DNA of 64,000 nt from Haliotispira sp965263485 (GTDB lineage: Bacteria > Spirochaetota > Spirochaetia > SP-2023), in NCBI GenBank assembly GCA_965263485.1, contig CBDHHO010000004.1, positions 1,922,001 through 1,986,000 on the forward strand, given 5' to 3'. Below, piece by piece: positions 43,913-53,849 of this stretch. The notes beneath the pieces were generated by a model. The model did not search any database. It was not told the origin of the DNA and saw only the letters and a program-made list of their open reading frames with translations. Positions within the stretch are counted from its first letter, which is position 1, and every line of letters starts with the position of its first letter. The position numbers and the translations under genes were made by a program.

Positions 43913-44902
43913 TTACCGTCTCGCTTTTGCGGTACTTTTACGCATAAGCAATTGTACTGGGAACAAGACTTCCACTGCATGTTCGCGGTTTGTACAGGCT
44001 TTTTCCAGTAGCATATGAACGGCATACTCTCCCATTGCTTCGGCAGGGAGCTCTATCGTTGTCAAGCTTGGCTGCGTAAACTGTCCCATCGGAATACCAT
44101 TGATCCCTGTTACCGATATTTCTTCTGGGATTTGGATGCCCATTTCGTGCAGAGCATGCATAGCCCCAATAGCCAAAGAGTCACTAGCTGCAATGATCGC
44201 GGTCGGAAGCCTTTTTGTTTTCGCTAAGTAATTTTTCATACTGTCATAGGCCGCTTCAATGGAAAATTGCTTAGAAGTCAATATTCTGTTTCTGCTGGTA
44301 ACCTGATGCTCTGCGGCAATCTTTACATATGCCTGTTCACGTTCATCAATCTGTTCTGGCTCATCTCTGGCACCCAAAAACAAAATATCCCGATGTCCCA
44401 AGCGATAAAGATGATCAAATAGTAAATACACGGAGTGGCTCAGCTTGCTCACTACACTATCGAATCCAAGAATAGTTGAATCAATAAATATAGTTTTACT
44501 AAAATTTAATGGAATTTTCAGTAATGAAGAACGAGACGTAAAGCCAAGCATCAGCACTACATCAGACTTCCAGTCAATCGGGCTCTGAGCATCACTATAG
44601 CGATATTTACATGGAATACCTAAACGCTCCAGCGCATTTTCAATGCCATGGCGGACACTTAGGTAATAGGGGTCTGTCAGTTCTTCTTTTCTGGAAAAAT
44701 TATTGACAATATGCCAAGTAAGCTCTTGTATGGAATTAAGCTGAGGGTGCCTGCTAGGCTTGTATTGCAAATCTTCTGCAGCATCAAGTATCGCTTTGCG
44801 GGTCGCATCTTTTACCCGGATAGCGGGGTCGCCATTCAAGACTCGCGAAATAGTAGTCAGAGAATAGCCGCTTTTTGCGGAAATTTCTTTAAGCGTGGGC
44901 AT
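43913..44902 (-). CDS. LacI-family transcriptional regulator
   Basis: 329 residues from ATG 44902. N-terminal LacI HTH TLKEISAKSGYSLTTISRVL, then the hinge helix (KAILDAAEDLQYKPSR). The effector domain has the periplasmic-binding-like fold (FIDSTILGFDSVVSKL, LGHRDILFLGARDE, AIIAASDSLAIGAMHALHEMG, TTIELPAEAMGEYAVHMLLE). It is divergent from the oligosaccharide ABC operon at 45003, with a perfect palindrome between them, so it is the likely repressor of that operon. Confidence 0.94.
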   Translation of the reverse strand: MPTLKEISAKSGYSLTTISRVLNGDPAIRVKDATRKAILDAAEDLQYKPSRHPQLNSIQELTWHIVNNFSRKEELTDPYYLSVRHGIENALERLGIPCKYRYSDAQSPIDWKSDVVLMLGFTSRSSLLKIPLNFSKTIFIDSTILGFDSVVSKLSHSVYLLFDHLYRLGHRDILFLGARDEPEQIDEREQAYVKIAAEHQVTSRNRILTSKQFSIEAAYDSMKNYLAKTKRLPTAIIAASDSLAIGAMHALHEMGIQIPEEISVTGINGIPMGQFTQPSLTTIELPAEAMGEYAVHMLLEKACTNREHAVEVLFPVQLLMRKSTAKARR

Positions 44903-44924
44903 TATAACACATGTACAAAATTCA

Positions 44925-44954
44925 CTTGACAGTGTCAAGATTCTCGTGTTATCT
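44925..44954 (+). promoter_or_regulatory. Promoter with LacI-type operator for the oligosaccharide operon
   Basis: The perfect 15-bp palindrome CTTGACAGTGTCAAG (44925-44939) contains the -35 TTGACA (44926-44931). The -10 TTATCT (44949-44954) follows at 17 bp. Binding of the divergent LacI protein there would block polymerase, and the site is well placed to control both genes. Confidence 0.75.
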
Positions 44955-45002
44955 TACAGTAAAATTTTTACTAAGATATTTTCATTTAAGGAGAACGATT
45001 TC

Positions 45003-46220
45003 ATGAAAAAAATACTATTTGTATTATTACTTGTAGTCTTGGCTTATAGCTGTATGAAGAAAATCTCCGTACAAAACGAAGATAACTCAGAGTATGTGGT
45101 CTGGATTCCCGGTGATCGTGACGAATACGGCTTCTACTACGATATGTTCGAAAATTTCAAGCGCTACAAAGAGTCTAGCGGAGAGGCCTTTGGCTATAAA
45201 ATTGAACAACAACCATGGGGAGACTATTGGACAAAATTGCCCTTGGAGATCAATAATGGCCGAGGACCGGATATTTTCCTGGCTCATATGGCCTATGTAG
45301 ATATTCTAAAACCTATTTCCAAAGGACTGGATTTTACGCCAGACCTGTTGAACCAGTTTTATGTCACAGAGTTTTTTACTGATCCTAATGGCAGACCATA
45401 TTTTATCCCTACGCTCTTTGTCAGCAAAATTATGTATGCGAATAAAGACTTGTATCCAGATTACCAAAATTATCCTAAAACCTGGGAGGAGCTTGAGCAG
45501 GTAGCTGCCAGTTTAAGTGACACAAGCAAAGGCATTATCGGCTTTGACTACAGCTACCACATCATCTGGGATTTAGGCTACCAAAATGGCTTTACTCTGA
45601 CAGCCCCCATCGGTCAGCCTCAGTTTTCGGGAGCCCGGAAAGCCCTCCCGTATATTCAGCGTTGGGAAAATTCCGGTATTTCAAATGTTCTATCTTATGG
45701 CAATGGGGATTCCGAAAACTCTTTTTATGAAGGAACCAGTGCTATTATTTATGGCGAGCCATGGATGCAGTTCTGGGCTCCCAATGCAATTAATACCTTC
45801 GCATTTCCAGTTCCCGGCGGTCAGACTCACAACGTGGCGGAATTGAGCTTTGGTATCAGTAAGAATGTTTCCGATAATCAATTTAAAGTACTCAACCAGT
45901 TTGTTGAGTTTATGCTAACCGATAGAGACACCATCACCGCCATTGTCAAAGGAAACTCTGGTTTTCCCAATAATAAGAATATTCAGGTCTCCTATGAAGC
46001 AGGAAGCGCCGGTGATGCTGTAACAAAAACCTTTCAGTCCGACAGCACATTCTTGATCATCACGCCAAGTACATTGGAAAGAGCTTACCGAACTATGCTG
46101 GGAAACTTTATCACCTCCAAAGATATCGATGTGGTCATTCAGGAGGCTGAGATTTCGCTGCAGAATGCAAATTTCAGCCTGTTAAGTAATTTGGAAGATG
46201 ATTTCCGTGGCAGGAATTAA
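45003..46220 (+). CDS. ABC transporter substrate-binding lipoprotein (family 1, sugar)
   Basis: 405 residues from ATG 45003, AAGGAGA upstream. Lipoprotein signal MKKILFVLLLVVLAYSC (Cys17). Family-1 binding-protein pattern: YVVWIPGDRDEYGFYYDM, PDIFLAHMAYVDILKPI, TLFVSKIMYANKDLYPDY, FPVPGGQTHNVAEL and EFMLTDRDTITAI. It should capture an oligosaccharide or glycoside and pass it to the two permeases that follow. The stop overlaps the next ATG (TAATG). Confidence 0.9.
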   Translation: MKKILFVLLLVVLAYSCMKKISVQNEDNSEYVVWIPGDRDEYGFYYDMFENFKRYKESSGEAFGYKIEQQPWGDYWTKLPLEINNGRGPDIFLAHMAYVDILKPISKGLDFTPDLLNQFYVTEFFTDPNGRPYFIPTLFVSKIMYANKDLYPDYQNYPKTWEELEQVAASLSDTSKGIIGFDYSYHIIWDLGYQNGFTLTAPIGQPQFSGARKALPYIQRWENSGISNVLSYGNGDSENSFYEGTSAIIYGEPWMQFWAPNAINTFAFPVPGGQTHNVAELSFGISKNVSDNQFKVLNQFVEFMLTDRDTITAIVKGNSGFPNNKNIQVSYEAGSAGDAVTKTFQSDSTFLIITPSTLERAYRTMLGNFITSKDIDVVIQEAEISLQNANFSLLSNLEDDFRGRN

Positions 46221-47146
46221 TGGCTAAAAGAAAACTTCTTAAAATGCGTTTTGGGTACTTGACTATGAAGCTATATGAAAAATATCAGCAAAAAATATTC
46301 ATATATCTAGCTGCATTTATAATGTTTAGCTTTTATCTGATATTTTTTATTGTGCCTATATTGGAAGGTCTTACTGGTAGTTTCTTTGATTGGAACCCAC
46401 TTAGCATGCAAAAAAGTTTTACGGGGCTGAAGAACTATCAGGATATGCTGCAATCTCCAGTGTTTAGAGTTGCACTGAAGAATACCATGGTATTCACTTT
46501 CTTTGCAGTCTTGGGCAAAACAACATTGGCATTCTTTCTAGCCTTGGCGATTAATTCACTGGGGCAAAGGATGCAGAAAATATTTAGAAGCCTGTATTTC
46601 CTGCCAGTAGTCATGCCCATTGTGGCTGTATCCATCGTCTGGAAATGGTTCTACCACCCCCGGGTGGGTCTACTCAATTCATTTTTGCTCTACTTGGGCA
46701 TAGAGCAACCAATCAACTGGTTGGGGACTCCGAACCTGGTTCTTCCTGCTGTCATCGCGATGTCTGTCTGGAAAGATATGGGATATGCCCTTGTAATATT
46801 CATTGCGGCATTGTTAAATATTCCGCGAAATTTGTTTGAGGCTGCTCATATAGATGGTGCAAGCCGATGGCAGCGGATGTGTTTTGTGATTCTTCCGTCC
46901 ATCCGGCCAACCCTGATTTTTATCATCATTACTTCTCTGATAGGAGATTTTCAGGCCTTCGTCCAGATTTTTATTATGACTAAGGGTGGCCCTGGCAATG
47001 CGTCAAGTGTCATATCTTATCTGATTTACAATCAAGCCTTTATGGATTATCGCTTTGGCTATGCTTCTGCCCTATCTGTGATTTTATTTCTTATCATAAT
47101 AATCATTACTCTATTTCAATATCGAATCATGTCGAAAGAAAAATAG
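46220..47146 (+). CDS. ABC sugar permease (MalF/UgpA-like)
   Basis: 308 residues with six hydrophobic helices. The EAA loop is NLFEAAHIDGASRWQRMCFVI near 207-227, the site that docks the ATPase. ATG 46220 overlaps the previous stop; ATG 46244 and 46265 are alternatives. No ATPase gene is present in this operon. Confidence 0.93.
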   Translation: MAKRKLLKMRFGYLTMKLYEKYQQKIFIYLAAFIMFSFYLIFFIVPILEGLTGSFFDWNPLSMQKSFTGLKNYQDMLQSPVFRVALKNTMVFTFFAVLGKTTLAFFLALAINSLGQRMQKIFRSLYFLPVVMPIVAVSIVWKWFYHPRVGLLNSFLLYLGIEQPINWLGTPNLVLPAVIAMSVWKDMGYALVIFIAALLNIPRNLFEAAHIDGASRWQRMCFVILPSIRPTLIFIIITSLIGDFQAFVQIFIMTKGGPGNASSVISYLIYNQAFMDYRFGYASALSVILFLIIIIITLFQYRIMSKEK

Positions 47147-47155
47147 TAGTCCTGT

Positions 47156-47980
47156 ATGAAACAAGAACGTATTATTTATATCATCACACTTACTGTTGTT
47201 TTGGCAGGTGCTTTAATGATTTCCATACCGTTTTTATGGCTGATTGCCAGTACATTTAAAAATAATCAGGAAATTATCAGCTTTCCCCCAAAATTTTTTC
47301 CCAAAAGCATAAATTGGAGCAACTACCAAGAGATTATCCAAAAATTTAATATATTGCAATATTTTTATAACTCGGTATTTATCGCTGTTGTAAAAACAAG
47401 TGTTGGCCTATATATTAGTATTTATTGTGGTTACGTACTGGCAAAATTTCGATTCTGGAGCCGGAATATACTGTTTTGTATTGTATTATTCACAATGATG
47501 GTTCCCTATTTAATCATGGTTATTCCATTATACAATATGATGAATATATTCAATCTGATGGATAGTTATCTAGGTGTTATACTACCTACTATACTGTCAC
47601 CATTTGGTGTCTTTATGATGCGACAGCACGTTTTCAGTTCGGTACCCGATGAATTACTGGAAAGTGCGCGAATGGATGGAGCGAGTGAATTCCGAATTTT
47701 CCATATTATCGTAATGCCATTATGTCAAAATATGCTCTCTGCACTAGGAATCTTTTTATTCCTGTGGAACTGGGAGGACTTTCTCTGGCCATATTTAATA
47801 CTACTCACTCAGAGCAAATTTCCCTTGGCTGTGGCATTGAATCTGTTTAGCGGGCAGAATGTGGTGAACTATGGGCCCTTGTTTACTGCAACATTTGTTG
47901 CCATATTACCTATTCTAATAGTCTATAGCCTTCTGCAGAAACGTTTTGTCAATGGTATCGCTATGACAGGTATTAAATAA
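47156..47980 (+). CDS. ABC sugar permease (MalG/UgpE-like)
   Basis: 274 residues, six helices. EAA loop ELLESARMDGASEFRIFHII near 164-183. C-terminus QKRFVNGIAMTGIK is typical of MalG-like permeases. The stop overlaps the ATG of the next gene (TAATG). Confidence 0.94.
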   Translation: MKQERIIYIITLTVVLAGALMISIPFLWLIASTFKNNQEIISFPPKFFPKSINWSNYQEIIQKFNILQYFYNSVFIAVVKTSVGLYISIYCGYVLAKFRFWSRNILFCIVLFTMMVPYLIMVIPLYNMMNIFNLMDSYLGVILPTILSPFGVFMMRQHVFSSVPDELLESARMDGASEFRIFHIIVMPLCQNMLSALGIFLFLWNWEDFLWPYLILLTQSKFPLAVALNLFSGQNVVNYGPLFTATFVAILPILIVYSLLQKRFVNGIAMTGIK

Positions 47981-49701
47981 TGTTCGATAAAATACCATTT
48001 TCCTATTTTGGTTCTTATTTTGTTGTCTCGTACTCCCCAGGGAGCGGTTTGCTGATACGGGATATACGCAATGGTGATGATGATACAGGCGCAATTTTTC
48101 TCCTGGTTCTCCTTGATAATGAGGGTAGTCAAATTCCATTTTCCTGCCTGATGCAACCCCACCTTCTACAAGTATACTCACTGGAAACCCAGGAATTAGC
48201 TTATCAGCTCTGTTTTGCCGATGAAAATACTTTGTTGTTACAGAATTTTATGTATGTGGAGCTGCGATTATTACCCAAGCAAAAATATGACCATATCAAC
48301 TCCTTGAATCAAAAAACTTATGAATTACACAGTTATTCACATGAGATAAAAGTTTTATTACAAGCAAGGAATGGTATGTTATACGCTCATCTGCCTTGGC
48401 AGCGTGTTGGTAATACTACTGCCTCATTGTATTTACAACCCCTCAGCGGGAGAATTGAGCCATCAGAGTTATCAATGGAGTCATATATCACTGTGCCTAG
48501 GAAGCGGCCGCTGGTAGCCTTCCCTGTTTGTGCTGCCAAGAGTTGGCAACATTATGACGAATTCCAAGCCCAACTTCCCACTGTAAATAAGGGCATGACG
48601 GCTACTCGTGATCAAGCTTGCTATATTTTATTTTCAGCGACTGTTCAGCCTGAAGGAATATTGAAAAAATATGCAGTCTATATGTCAAACAATTACATGA
48701 CTAATATCTGGAGTTGGGATCATGCTTTTACAGCCCTGGCCATGTGCTTAGGGCTGCCCAAAATGGCTTATGAACAGTTTATCTTTTTTAAAGACCTGCA
48801 GCATGAAAGTGGTATTTTTCCAGATTTTGCAAACAATAAATATTGTTCTTTTTCTTGCTGCAAGCCTCCAATTCACGGGTATATTTATCAGATATTGATG
48901 CGAAAACACCCGTATTTCAATCAGAAAGACAGACTGCAAGAAGTTGGTACCATGCTGGAAAACTTATCCAGATATTGGGAAACCCAACGCAAACATGGTA
49001 ATTTGTTTTTCTATAACCACGGTAACGATTCGGGCTGGGATAATGCGACTCTGTTTTCTCAGGGCTGCCCGATTGTCAGTGCCGACCTGGCAGCATGGTT
49101 GATCACACTCTATGATGCCTTGGCAGATATTGCCGTACAGCTTTATCCACACCAGGAATCAGGATTTAGGGACAAAGCCACCAAACTGGCTTACGACCTG
49201 GTTCAGGAGCTCTGGGACCAGGATAAGGGGCGTTTTATAGCCAAAAAGTTTGATGGTGAAATTGTCGATGCTCAGTATTGCTTGATACGCCTGCTGCCTT
49301 TGGTTGCAGCAAAATACCTACCGACTGCAGTCGTGCAAATCATGTTGGGAGAACTTCGGCAACACCTGACCCGTTATGGTCTTGCCACCGAACGTACGGA
49401 TAGCCCTGATTACGAAGCAGCCGGATACTGGCGCGGGCCGATTTGGGCTCCCAGCACCCTGCTCCTACTGGAGGCCCTGCTGCGCTGTGATCAGGGGGAC
49501 TTCGCCCAAGAAGTAGCCGAGCGTTTTTGTCAGTTATGCCAACATGGTGGCTTGGCCGAAAATTTTGACGCTATAAGTGGCAAAGGCTTGGAAGATCCTG
49601 CTTTTGCTTGGACCAGCAGCGTCTTCTTATATTTGGGCGGGAAGTTACATGAAAAAACGTTCGTACAAAATGTCCAACACTATTCTGGCCCAGCTTTTTA
49701 G
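47980..49701 (+). CDS. GH63/MGH1-like glycoside hydrolase
   Basis: 573 residues. The C-terminal two thirds are an (alpha/alpha)6-barrel hydrolase: IWSWDHAFTALAMCLG near 241-256, HGNDSGWDNATLF near 344-356 with the general-acid Asp (SGWDNA motif), RTDSPDYEAAGYWRGPIWAP near 468-487, and ENFDAISGKGLEDPAFAWTS near the end. These are the GH63/mannosylglycerate-hydrolase clade landmarks. No signal peptide, so it should act in the cytoplasm on the imported saccharide. Exact substrate unknown; alpha-glucoside or mannosyl-type are possible. Confidence 0.82.
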   Translation: MFDKIPFSYFGSYFVVSYSPGSGLLIRDIRNGDDDTGAIFLLVLLDNEGSQIPFSCLMQPHLLQVYSLETQELAYQLCFADENTLLLQNFMYVELRLLPKQKYDHINSLNQKTYELHSYSHEIKVLLQARNGMLYAHLPWQRVGNTTASLYLQPLSGRIEPSELSMESYITVPRKRPLVAFPVCAAKSWQHYDEFQAQLPTVNKGMTATRDQACYILFSATVQPEGILKKYAVYMSNNYMTNIWSWDHAFTALAMCLGLPKMAYEQFIFFKDLQHESGIFPDFANNKYCSFSCCKPPIHGYIYQILMRKHPYFNQKDRLQEVGTMLENLSRYWETQRKHGNLFFYNHGNDSGWDNATLFSQGCPIVSADLAAWLITLYDALADIAVQLYPHQESGFRDKATKLAYDLVQELWDQDKGRFIAKKFDGEIVDAQYCLIRLLPLVAAKYLPTAVVQIMLGELRQHLTRYGLATERTDSPDYEAAGYWRGPIWAPSTLLLLEALLRCDQGDFAQEVAERFCQLCQHGGLAENFDAISGKGLEDPAFAWTSSVFLYLGGKLHEKTFVQNVQHYSGPAF

Positions 49702-49723
49702 TGCAACAGAAAGCTGGGCCAGA
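49684..49723 (+). terminator. Perfect 14-bp stem-loop overlapping the hydrolase stop codon
   Basis: TCTGGCCCAGCTTT (49684-49697) pairs with AAAGCTGGGCCAGA (49710-49723). The stop codon TAG lies in the 12-nt loop. There is no T-run after it. It probably limits read-through or protects the 3' end. Confidence 0.75.
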
Positions 49724-49851
49724 TCACCGAATGCGCACCATTTTGTATACCGCTAAAACATGCTTTTGCGACCCAGCCAAGAGATAATTGAAAATATCTT
49801 GTGCACTGTAATATTTTCATAGTACGGCTTATCCACCGCTGTTACCCAAAA

Positions 49852-49879
49852 TTGGTGGCTTTTATCTAACTGGTACAAT
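49852..49879 (+). promoter_or_regulatory. Putative promoter for DMT transporter-lacZ pair
   Basis: TTGGTG (49852-49857) and TACAAT (49874-49879) at 16-bp spacing, 28 bp before ATG 49907. Moderate match to sigma-70 consensus. Confidence 0.5.
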
Positions 49880-49906
49880 AGGATACGTAATTCTTAAAGG
49901 AATCTT

Positions 49907-50791
49907 ATGAGGAAGTACTTTTACGATTTTCTACTGTTGGTAGTTGCTATCATCTGGGGATCGGGCTTTGTAGCTGCCGATATTGCCGTTGAGCATTGGT
50001 CGCCGATTTTGATTACTGCTATACGTTTTTCTATTGCTACTGGGGTTCTGGCAATCCTTTTGCTCCGGAAGCTGAAAAATGTTTTTCTACACTGGCAACC
50101 AGGCATCCTCGTTGGAACTTTTCTGGCGCTGGGTTTTATATTTCAAACAGTAGCTCTCAGCTACACGACTCCGGCCAAAAATGCCTTCCTAACTTCGACC
50201 AATGTGGTTATAACACCATTTTTGTACCTGATCTTTCGGCGCAAAGCAGTGACAGTTAGAATTTTTCTTGGTGCAACTCTGGCATTGCTGGGTATCGGCA
50301 TACTAAATTTTGATGGCCAATCTCTGCTAATTCGCAATATTGGAGATATGCTGACTCTGGTTTGTGCCTTGTTTTTTGCCTTACACATTTATTTTACAGG
50401 TTACTTTCTGCGCGATAGAAATATTGATCTGATTTCTTTAGTGTTTCTACAGTTCTTTTTTGCAGCAATAATTTCCTGGCTTTCTGCCCTGATATTCGAA
50501 GATATCTCTATTGGTAATTTTCTATCAGCACCGGGATATGCGGTGCTCTATCTGGGATTGTTTTCCACTTTACTATGCTTTTTCCTCCAAAACTGTGCCC
50601 AGCGAAAAGTAAATTCCAATAAGACAGCTATTATTTTATCGTTGGAGGCTTTATTCGGAACCTTGTTTTCCGTTCTATTGCGTGGCGAAATCCTGACACA
50701 AAATATGCTCATCGGTTTTGGCCTATTACTGGTGGCAATCTTGCTAGTCGAGTTAAAGAATGCCAAGCAACCAGAGAGTGAGAGAATCTAG
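49907..50791 (+). CDS. DMT-superfamily (EamA) transporter
   Basis: 294 residues with ten hydrophobic helices in two EamA repeats. LLLVVAIIWGSGFVAADIAV opens the first, and GDMLTLVCALFFALHIYFTG the second. LSLEALFGTLFSVLLRGE is the conserved late segment. It exports or exchanges small metabolites; the substrate is not predictable. Its TAG is immediately followed by the lacZ ATG, so it is co-transcribed with lacZ. Confidence 0.9.
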   Translation: MRKYFYDFLLLVVAIIWGSGFVAADIAVEHWSPILITAIRFSIATGVLAILLLRKLKNVFLHWQPGILVGTFLALGFIFQTVALSYTTPAKNAFLTSTNVVITPFLYLIFRRKAVTVRIFLGATLALLGIGILNFDGQSLLIRNIGDMLTLVCALFFALHIYFTGYFLRDRNIDLISLVFLQFFFAAIISWLSALIFEDISIGNFLSAPGYAVLYLGLFSTLLCFFLQNCAQRKVNSNKTAIILSLEALFGTLFSVLLRGEILTQNMLIGFGLLLVAILLVELKNAKQPESERI

Positions 50792-53785
50792 ATGGAACTC
50801 TGGCAAAATCACCATATACTTGAGCAAAATCGTCTACCACCTAGGGCGTATTTTTTTCACTATGAGAGCGTTGAAGAGGCGCTGGGATTAAATCGTGAAA
50901 ACTCCTCGGGGTTTATTGACCTTAGCGGCCAGTGGGATTTTGCGTATTTTGCGAGCCCGAGCTTAGTCGATCCACTAATTTTTCAACCTGGTTATACAAT
51001 GTCACAACAGATTGTTGTTCCAGGCAGTATGGAGCTACAAGGTTATGGCAGGCCTCACTACACTGACCTGGCCTTTCCTTTTCCCCTGAAGGGTGAACTC
51101 ATGCCTTGGGATAATCCTACCGGGATATATCGTCAGAATTTTATTCTTCCTAGTATTATGGAAGATATGGATTATCTTATTCGTTTTGACGGAGTGGAAA
51201 GCTTTTTTCAGTTTTATGTAAATGGCCAGTATGTGGGTATGAGCAAGGGATCGCGGCTTTCCAGTGAATTTGACATCAGCGCGATGCTCACTCCTGGTAC
51301 AAACACTTTGGTAGTCCAGGTATTGAAGTGGTCAGATGCTTGTTTGGTGGAATGCCAGGATATGTGGTGGCTCAGTGGTATCATCCGCCCCGTCTATATT
51401 TTCACTCGCTACCAGGGCACTATAACTGACTTCAAAGCTACGCCAACATTTACGAATAACTATCGAGATGGCGTTTTGGCGCTGAAGATCTTGGGAGGCA
51501 ATAATATTTCTAATGTCTCGCTTGCAATACTTGACCGGGAGGGAGGTATCTGTGCGCATTGGTCTGGGAACGAAGAGAGCCTGACATTCACAGTCCCCGA
51601 TGTCCAGCCTTGGACGGCAGAAACTCCGTATTTGTATACCCTATTATGGGAAGTCTGCCACAGTAACGGCAGGAAAAGCTTTATCCCCCAGAAGCTGGGT
51701 TTTTGCGAAGTAGTCATACGAGAGGGCGTATTAGAAGTGAATGGACAGTATATTCGTATGTCCGGGGTCAATCGCCATGATCATGACCCTTTGGGAGGTC
51801 GGGCCTTGCGTTTTGAGCGCGTACGTAAAGAGCTGGTGTTAATGAAACAACATAACATTAATGCAATTCGTACAGCACATTACCCTAATGATCCCCGTTT
51901 TTACGAACTCTGCAACGAGCTGGGCTTTTGGGTTATGGCGGAAACAGACTTAGAAACACACGGCTTTGAATTAACGGGTAATCTGAGCCAATTGAGCGAT
52001 GATCCAGACTGGGAAAATGTTTATGTGGATCGTATTGTACGCCATGTCAGTGCTCAGCAAAATTTTTCCTGTATCGTCCTTTGGTCTTTAGGCAATGAAT
52101 CGGGCTATGGCTGTAATATTCGTGCAGCGTATCGGGCAGCTAAGAATCTGGATAGTCGTCCGGTACACTATGAAGAAGATCGTGAAGCTGAATTCGTAGA
52201 TATTATCAGTACGATGTATAGTAAAATTGAGGATTTGGACGATTTGGCCCAGAGATCCAAGGGCAAACCGAGGATTCTCTGCGAGTATGCTCATGCGATG
52301 GGAAACGGGCCGGGAGCTTTGCGTCAATATCAAGATAAAATCGAACAAAATCCGATCATCCAAGGGCATTTTGTGTGGGAATGGATGGATCACGGTCTTT
52401 GGAGCGCAGAGCACAATGATTATTTGTATGGAGGTGATTTTGGCGACAAACCGCACAACAAAAATTTCTGTTGTGATGGCTTGGTATTTCCGGACTTACA
52501 ACCCAGCCCAGGATTACTTGAATACAAGCAAGTGATCTGCCCCGTTCGCGTACAACGTGTAGGAGCGAATGAATACCGCATTGATAACGGCTATAACTTC
52601 CGCAGTTTGGGCCACATCTGCTTGCATGTAAGAGTTGAAGAAAATGGTGTTTCATGCTGGAATGATCTACTTTTTTTTGCTGCAGTAGCACCCGGGAAAA
52701 GTCAGAGTTTCTGCTATACATTGCCAGAACAGGTCGTATTGCACGCAGAATCTTTTATCTGTTTTGCCGTATACTGTACTGAGACACAGCACTGCTTGGG
52801 ACAGTTTCAATACCTGCTGCATCCGTCTTTGAGAAACTCCCTGCCTGACCAGGCTCTCGCGCCAGAGAGCCGTACACTACCAGACAAAAGCCATCACCAC
52901 GATATTGTATGCCTAAAAGAAGATTTTCACGATATTATCTGCGTCTGCAAACAGCACACGCTGAAATTTTCGCGACATAGTGGCGCTTGGTTGGAATATA
53001 CCACATCAGGTTATGGCAATATATTGCTGGCGGGTTTAGGCCTGCAGCTATACCGGCCTGTTATCGATAATCACCGCAGTTATGTGGAGCAAATCTGGGA
53101 TAAATGGAACCTGCATTTACTGCAAGAACGGTTCCAAAGCATCCATGCCACTAGTCTGCCCAACGGAGCCGTAGTGGTAGAAGTACGCACCTACGTCGCT
53201 CCCCCGGCTTACGACTTTGGTTACGAATGTTGCTATCAGTATCACATCAAGGCTGCCGGACGGATAGAATTGACGGTTTCGGGGAAAACCTATGGTCATT
53301 TCCCCGGAGATTTCCTGCCCAAGATTGGCTGCAGCATGCAAATCAAGCCTGAATTTCAGAAGCTGTGCTGGTATGGGCGGGGGCCACAAGAGTCATACTG
53401 TGACAGCCAGACATCGGCTTTGATTTCGCGCTACCACAGCTACTTGGCTGATTTGGAAGTCCCGTATATCTACCCACAGGATTATGGTAATTTGTCAGAT
53501 CTGCGCTTTGCCGAGCTGTCTTCTGAGGGCATGCGCTTGACAATCACCAGCCTTTCTTCACCGTTAAACTTCAGTGCCTGGAATTACCGAGCAGAGGATA
53601 TCCAAGCGGCTCAGCACCGCAGTGAAATGCAAAAGAGTCCTTGTGTTACTCTGAATATAGATTACGCCCTCAGTGGTTTAGGATCCAAAAGTTTTGGCCA
53701 AGATGTACTCGCAGAGCACCGAGTGCGTTTCTCTGACTTTCATTATCGTTTTGGATTAGAACTCACACCCCATTATCAAGAATAA
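50792..53785 (+). CDS. lacZ: Beta-galactosidase, GH2
   Basis: 997 residues, close to E. coli LacZ. Jelly-roll sugar-binding domain: PWDNPTGIYRQNF and WWLSGIIRPVYI. Barrel: GVNRHDHDPLGGRA, IRTAHYPNDPRFYELCNELG, ETDLETHGFE. General acid in WSLGNESGYG near residue 434; nucleophile Glu in ILCEYAHAMGNGPG near 501. C-terminal Bgal_small_N domain WYGRGPQESYCD. It has no signal peptide, so it is cytoplasmic. It splits beta-galactosides, giving galactose that galK/galT in the same window could use. Confidence 0.95.
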   Translation: MELWQNHHILEQNRLPPRAYFFHYESVEEALGLNRENSSGFIDLSGQWDFAYFASPSLVDPLIFQPGYTMSQQIVVPGSMELQGYGRPHYTDLAFPFPLKGELMPWDNPTGIYRQNFILPSIMEDMDYLIRFDGVESFFQFYVNGQYVGMSKGSRLSSEFDISAMLTPGTNTLVVQVLKWSDACLVECQDMWWLSGIIRPVYIFTRYQGTITDFKATPTFTNNYRDGVLALKILGGNNISNVSLAILDREGGICAHWSGNEESLTFTVPDVQPWTAETPYLYTLLWEVCHSNGRKSFIPQKLGFCEVVIREGVLEVNGQYIRMSGVNRHDHDPLGGRALRFERVRKELVLMKQHNINAIRTAHYPNDPRFYELCNELGFWVMAETDLETHGFELTGNLSQLSDDPDWENVYVDRIVRHVSAQQNFSCIVLWSLGNESGYGCNIRAAYRAAKNLDSRPVHYEEDREAEFVDIISTMYSKIEDLDDLAQRSKGKPRILCEYAHAMGNGPGALRQYQDKIEQNPIIQGHFVWEWMDHGLWSAEHNDYLYGGDFGDKPHNKNFCCDGLVFPDLQPSPGLLEYKQVICPVRVQRVGANEYRIDNGYNFRSLGHICLHVRVEENGVSCWNDLLFFAAVAPGKSQSFCYTLPEQVVLHAESFICFAVYCTETQHCLGQFQYLLHPSLRNSLPDQALAPESRTLPDKSHHHDIVCLKEDFHDIICVCKQHTLKFSRHSGAWLEYTTSGYGNILLAGLGLQLYRPVIDNHRSYVEQIWDKWNLHLLQERFQSIHATSLPNGAVVVEVRTYVAPPAYDFGYECCYQYHIKAAGRIELTVSGKTYGHFPGDFLPKIGCSMQIKPEFQKLCWYGRGPQESYCDSQTSALISRYHSYLADLEVPYIYPQDYGNLSDLRFAELSSEGMRLTITSLSSPLNFSAWNYRAEDIQAAQHRSEMQKSPCVTLNIDYALSGLGSKSFGQDVLAEHRVRFSDFHYRFGLELTPHYQE

Positions 53786-53849
53786 TTCAAGAATAGCTCA
53801 AGTGAATTACAACGGAGGCTGCTTTGAGGATATAAAGTTCAGTGATTAT

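Noticed and set aside
49724..49906. Possible tRNA or small RNA gene
   Set aside because: No cloverleaf or CCA end could be built; the stretch reads as a terminator-like hairpin and a promoter.
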